DNA of 14,863 nucleotides from an uncultured Flavobacteriaceae bacterium (lineage in GTDB: Bacteria > Bacteroidota > Bacteroidia > Flavobacteriales > Flavobacteriaceae): positions 1 through 14,863 of the forward strand of contig CALGUD010000015.1 in assembly GCA_937901915.1 (NCBI GenBank). The letters are read 5' to 3'. Numbering within the stretch: the first letter of the stretch is position 1; each line of letters begins with the position of its first letter. Under the pieces are notes generated by a model. It did not search any database, had not been told where the DNA came from, and worked only from the letters and a program-made list of their open reading frames with translations. Below, one piece after another: positions 14,851 through 14,863 of the stretch. The position numbers and the translations under genes are program-made.

Positions 14851-14863
14851 ATAGTTTATCAGG

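Overview
The window is AT-rich bacterial DNA that reads as a chromosomal segment of a member of the Bacteroidota, most likely a marine-type Flavobacteriaceae. Evidence: candidate promoters fit the Bacteroidota -7 box TAnnTTTG rather than TATAAT, Shine-Dalgarno sequences are essentially absent, codon use is AT-rich, and several protein types are typical of the group (a single-chain M16 lipoprotein peptidase, a VWA membrane protein with an SPFH partner, a PEP carboxylase of unusual motif set). No phage, CRISPR array, tRNA or rRNA gene was seen.

Layout. 1-93: tail of an unidentified, possibly glycosyltransferase, gene. 179-1051: sucD (TCA cycle), closed by a terminator. 1243-4203: large secreted M16 zinc peptidase lipoprotein, closed by a terminator. 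4411-8107: fabG, a VWA-domain membrane protein and an SPFH/prohibitin protein, apparently one transcription unit, closed by a hairpin that can terminate from both sides. 8108-8522: gene-poor gap with a GC-rich patch, imperfect copies of a repeat-like motif, and a probable transposase C-terminal remnant. 8523-10091 (minus): tightly packed operon xre-type regulator, small lipoprotein, TerC-family membrane protein. 10092-10394: divergent control region. 10395-11510: M14 zinc carboxypeptidase-like protein. 11619-12098: Lrp/AsnC regulator, closed by a terminator. 12185-14767: PEP carboxylase, followed by a hairpin.

How it fits together. Most genes are core metabolism or envelope housekeeping: sucD and ppc feed and run the TCA cycle, fabG works in fatty-acid elongation, and the two peptidases and the VWA/SPFH pair are envelope or protein-turnover functions. 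The part that looks like a distinct regulatory system is 9303-11510: five copies of a 16-bp palindrome related to GTTTACAnnTGTAAAC sit in the divergent region. Four of them lie directly on the -33/-7/start regions of both divergent promoters, with nearly the same geometry on each side. The simplest reading is that the XRE protein represses its own lipoprotein-TerC operon and the divergent M14 peptidase together. The window otherwise looks ordinary; I found no convincing new defence or mobile system.
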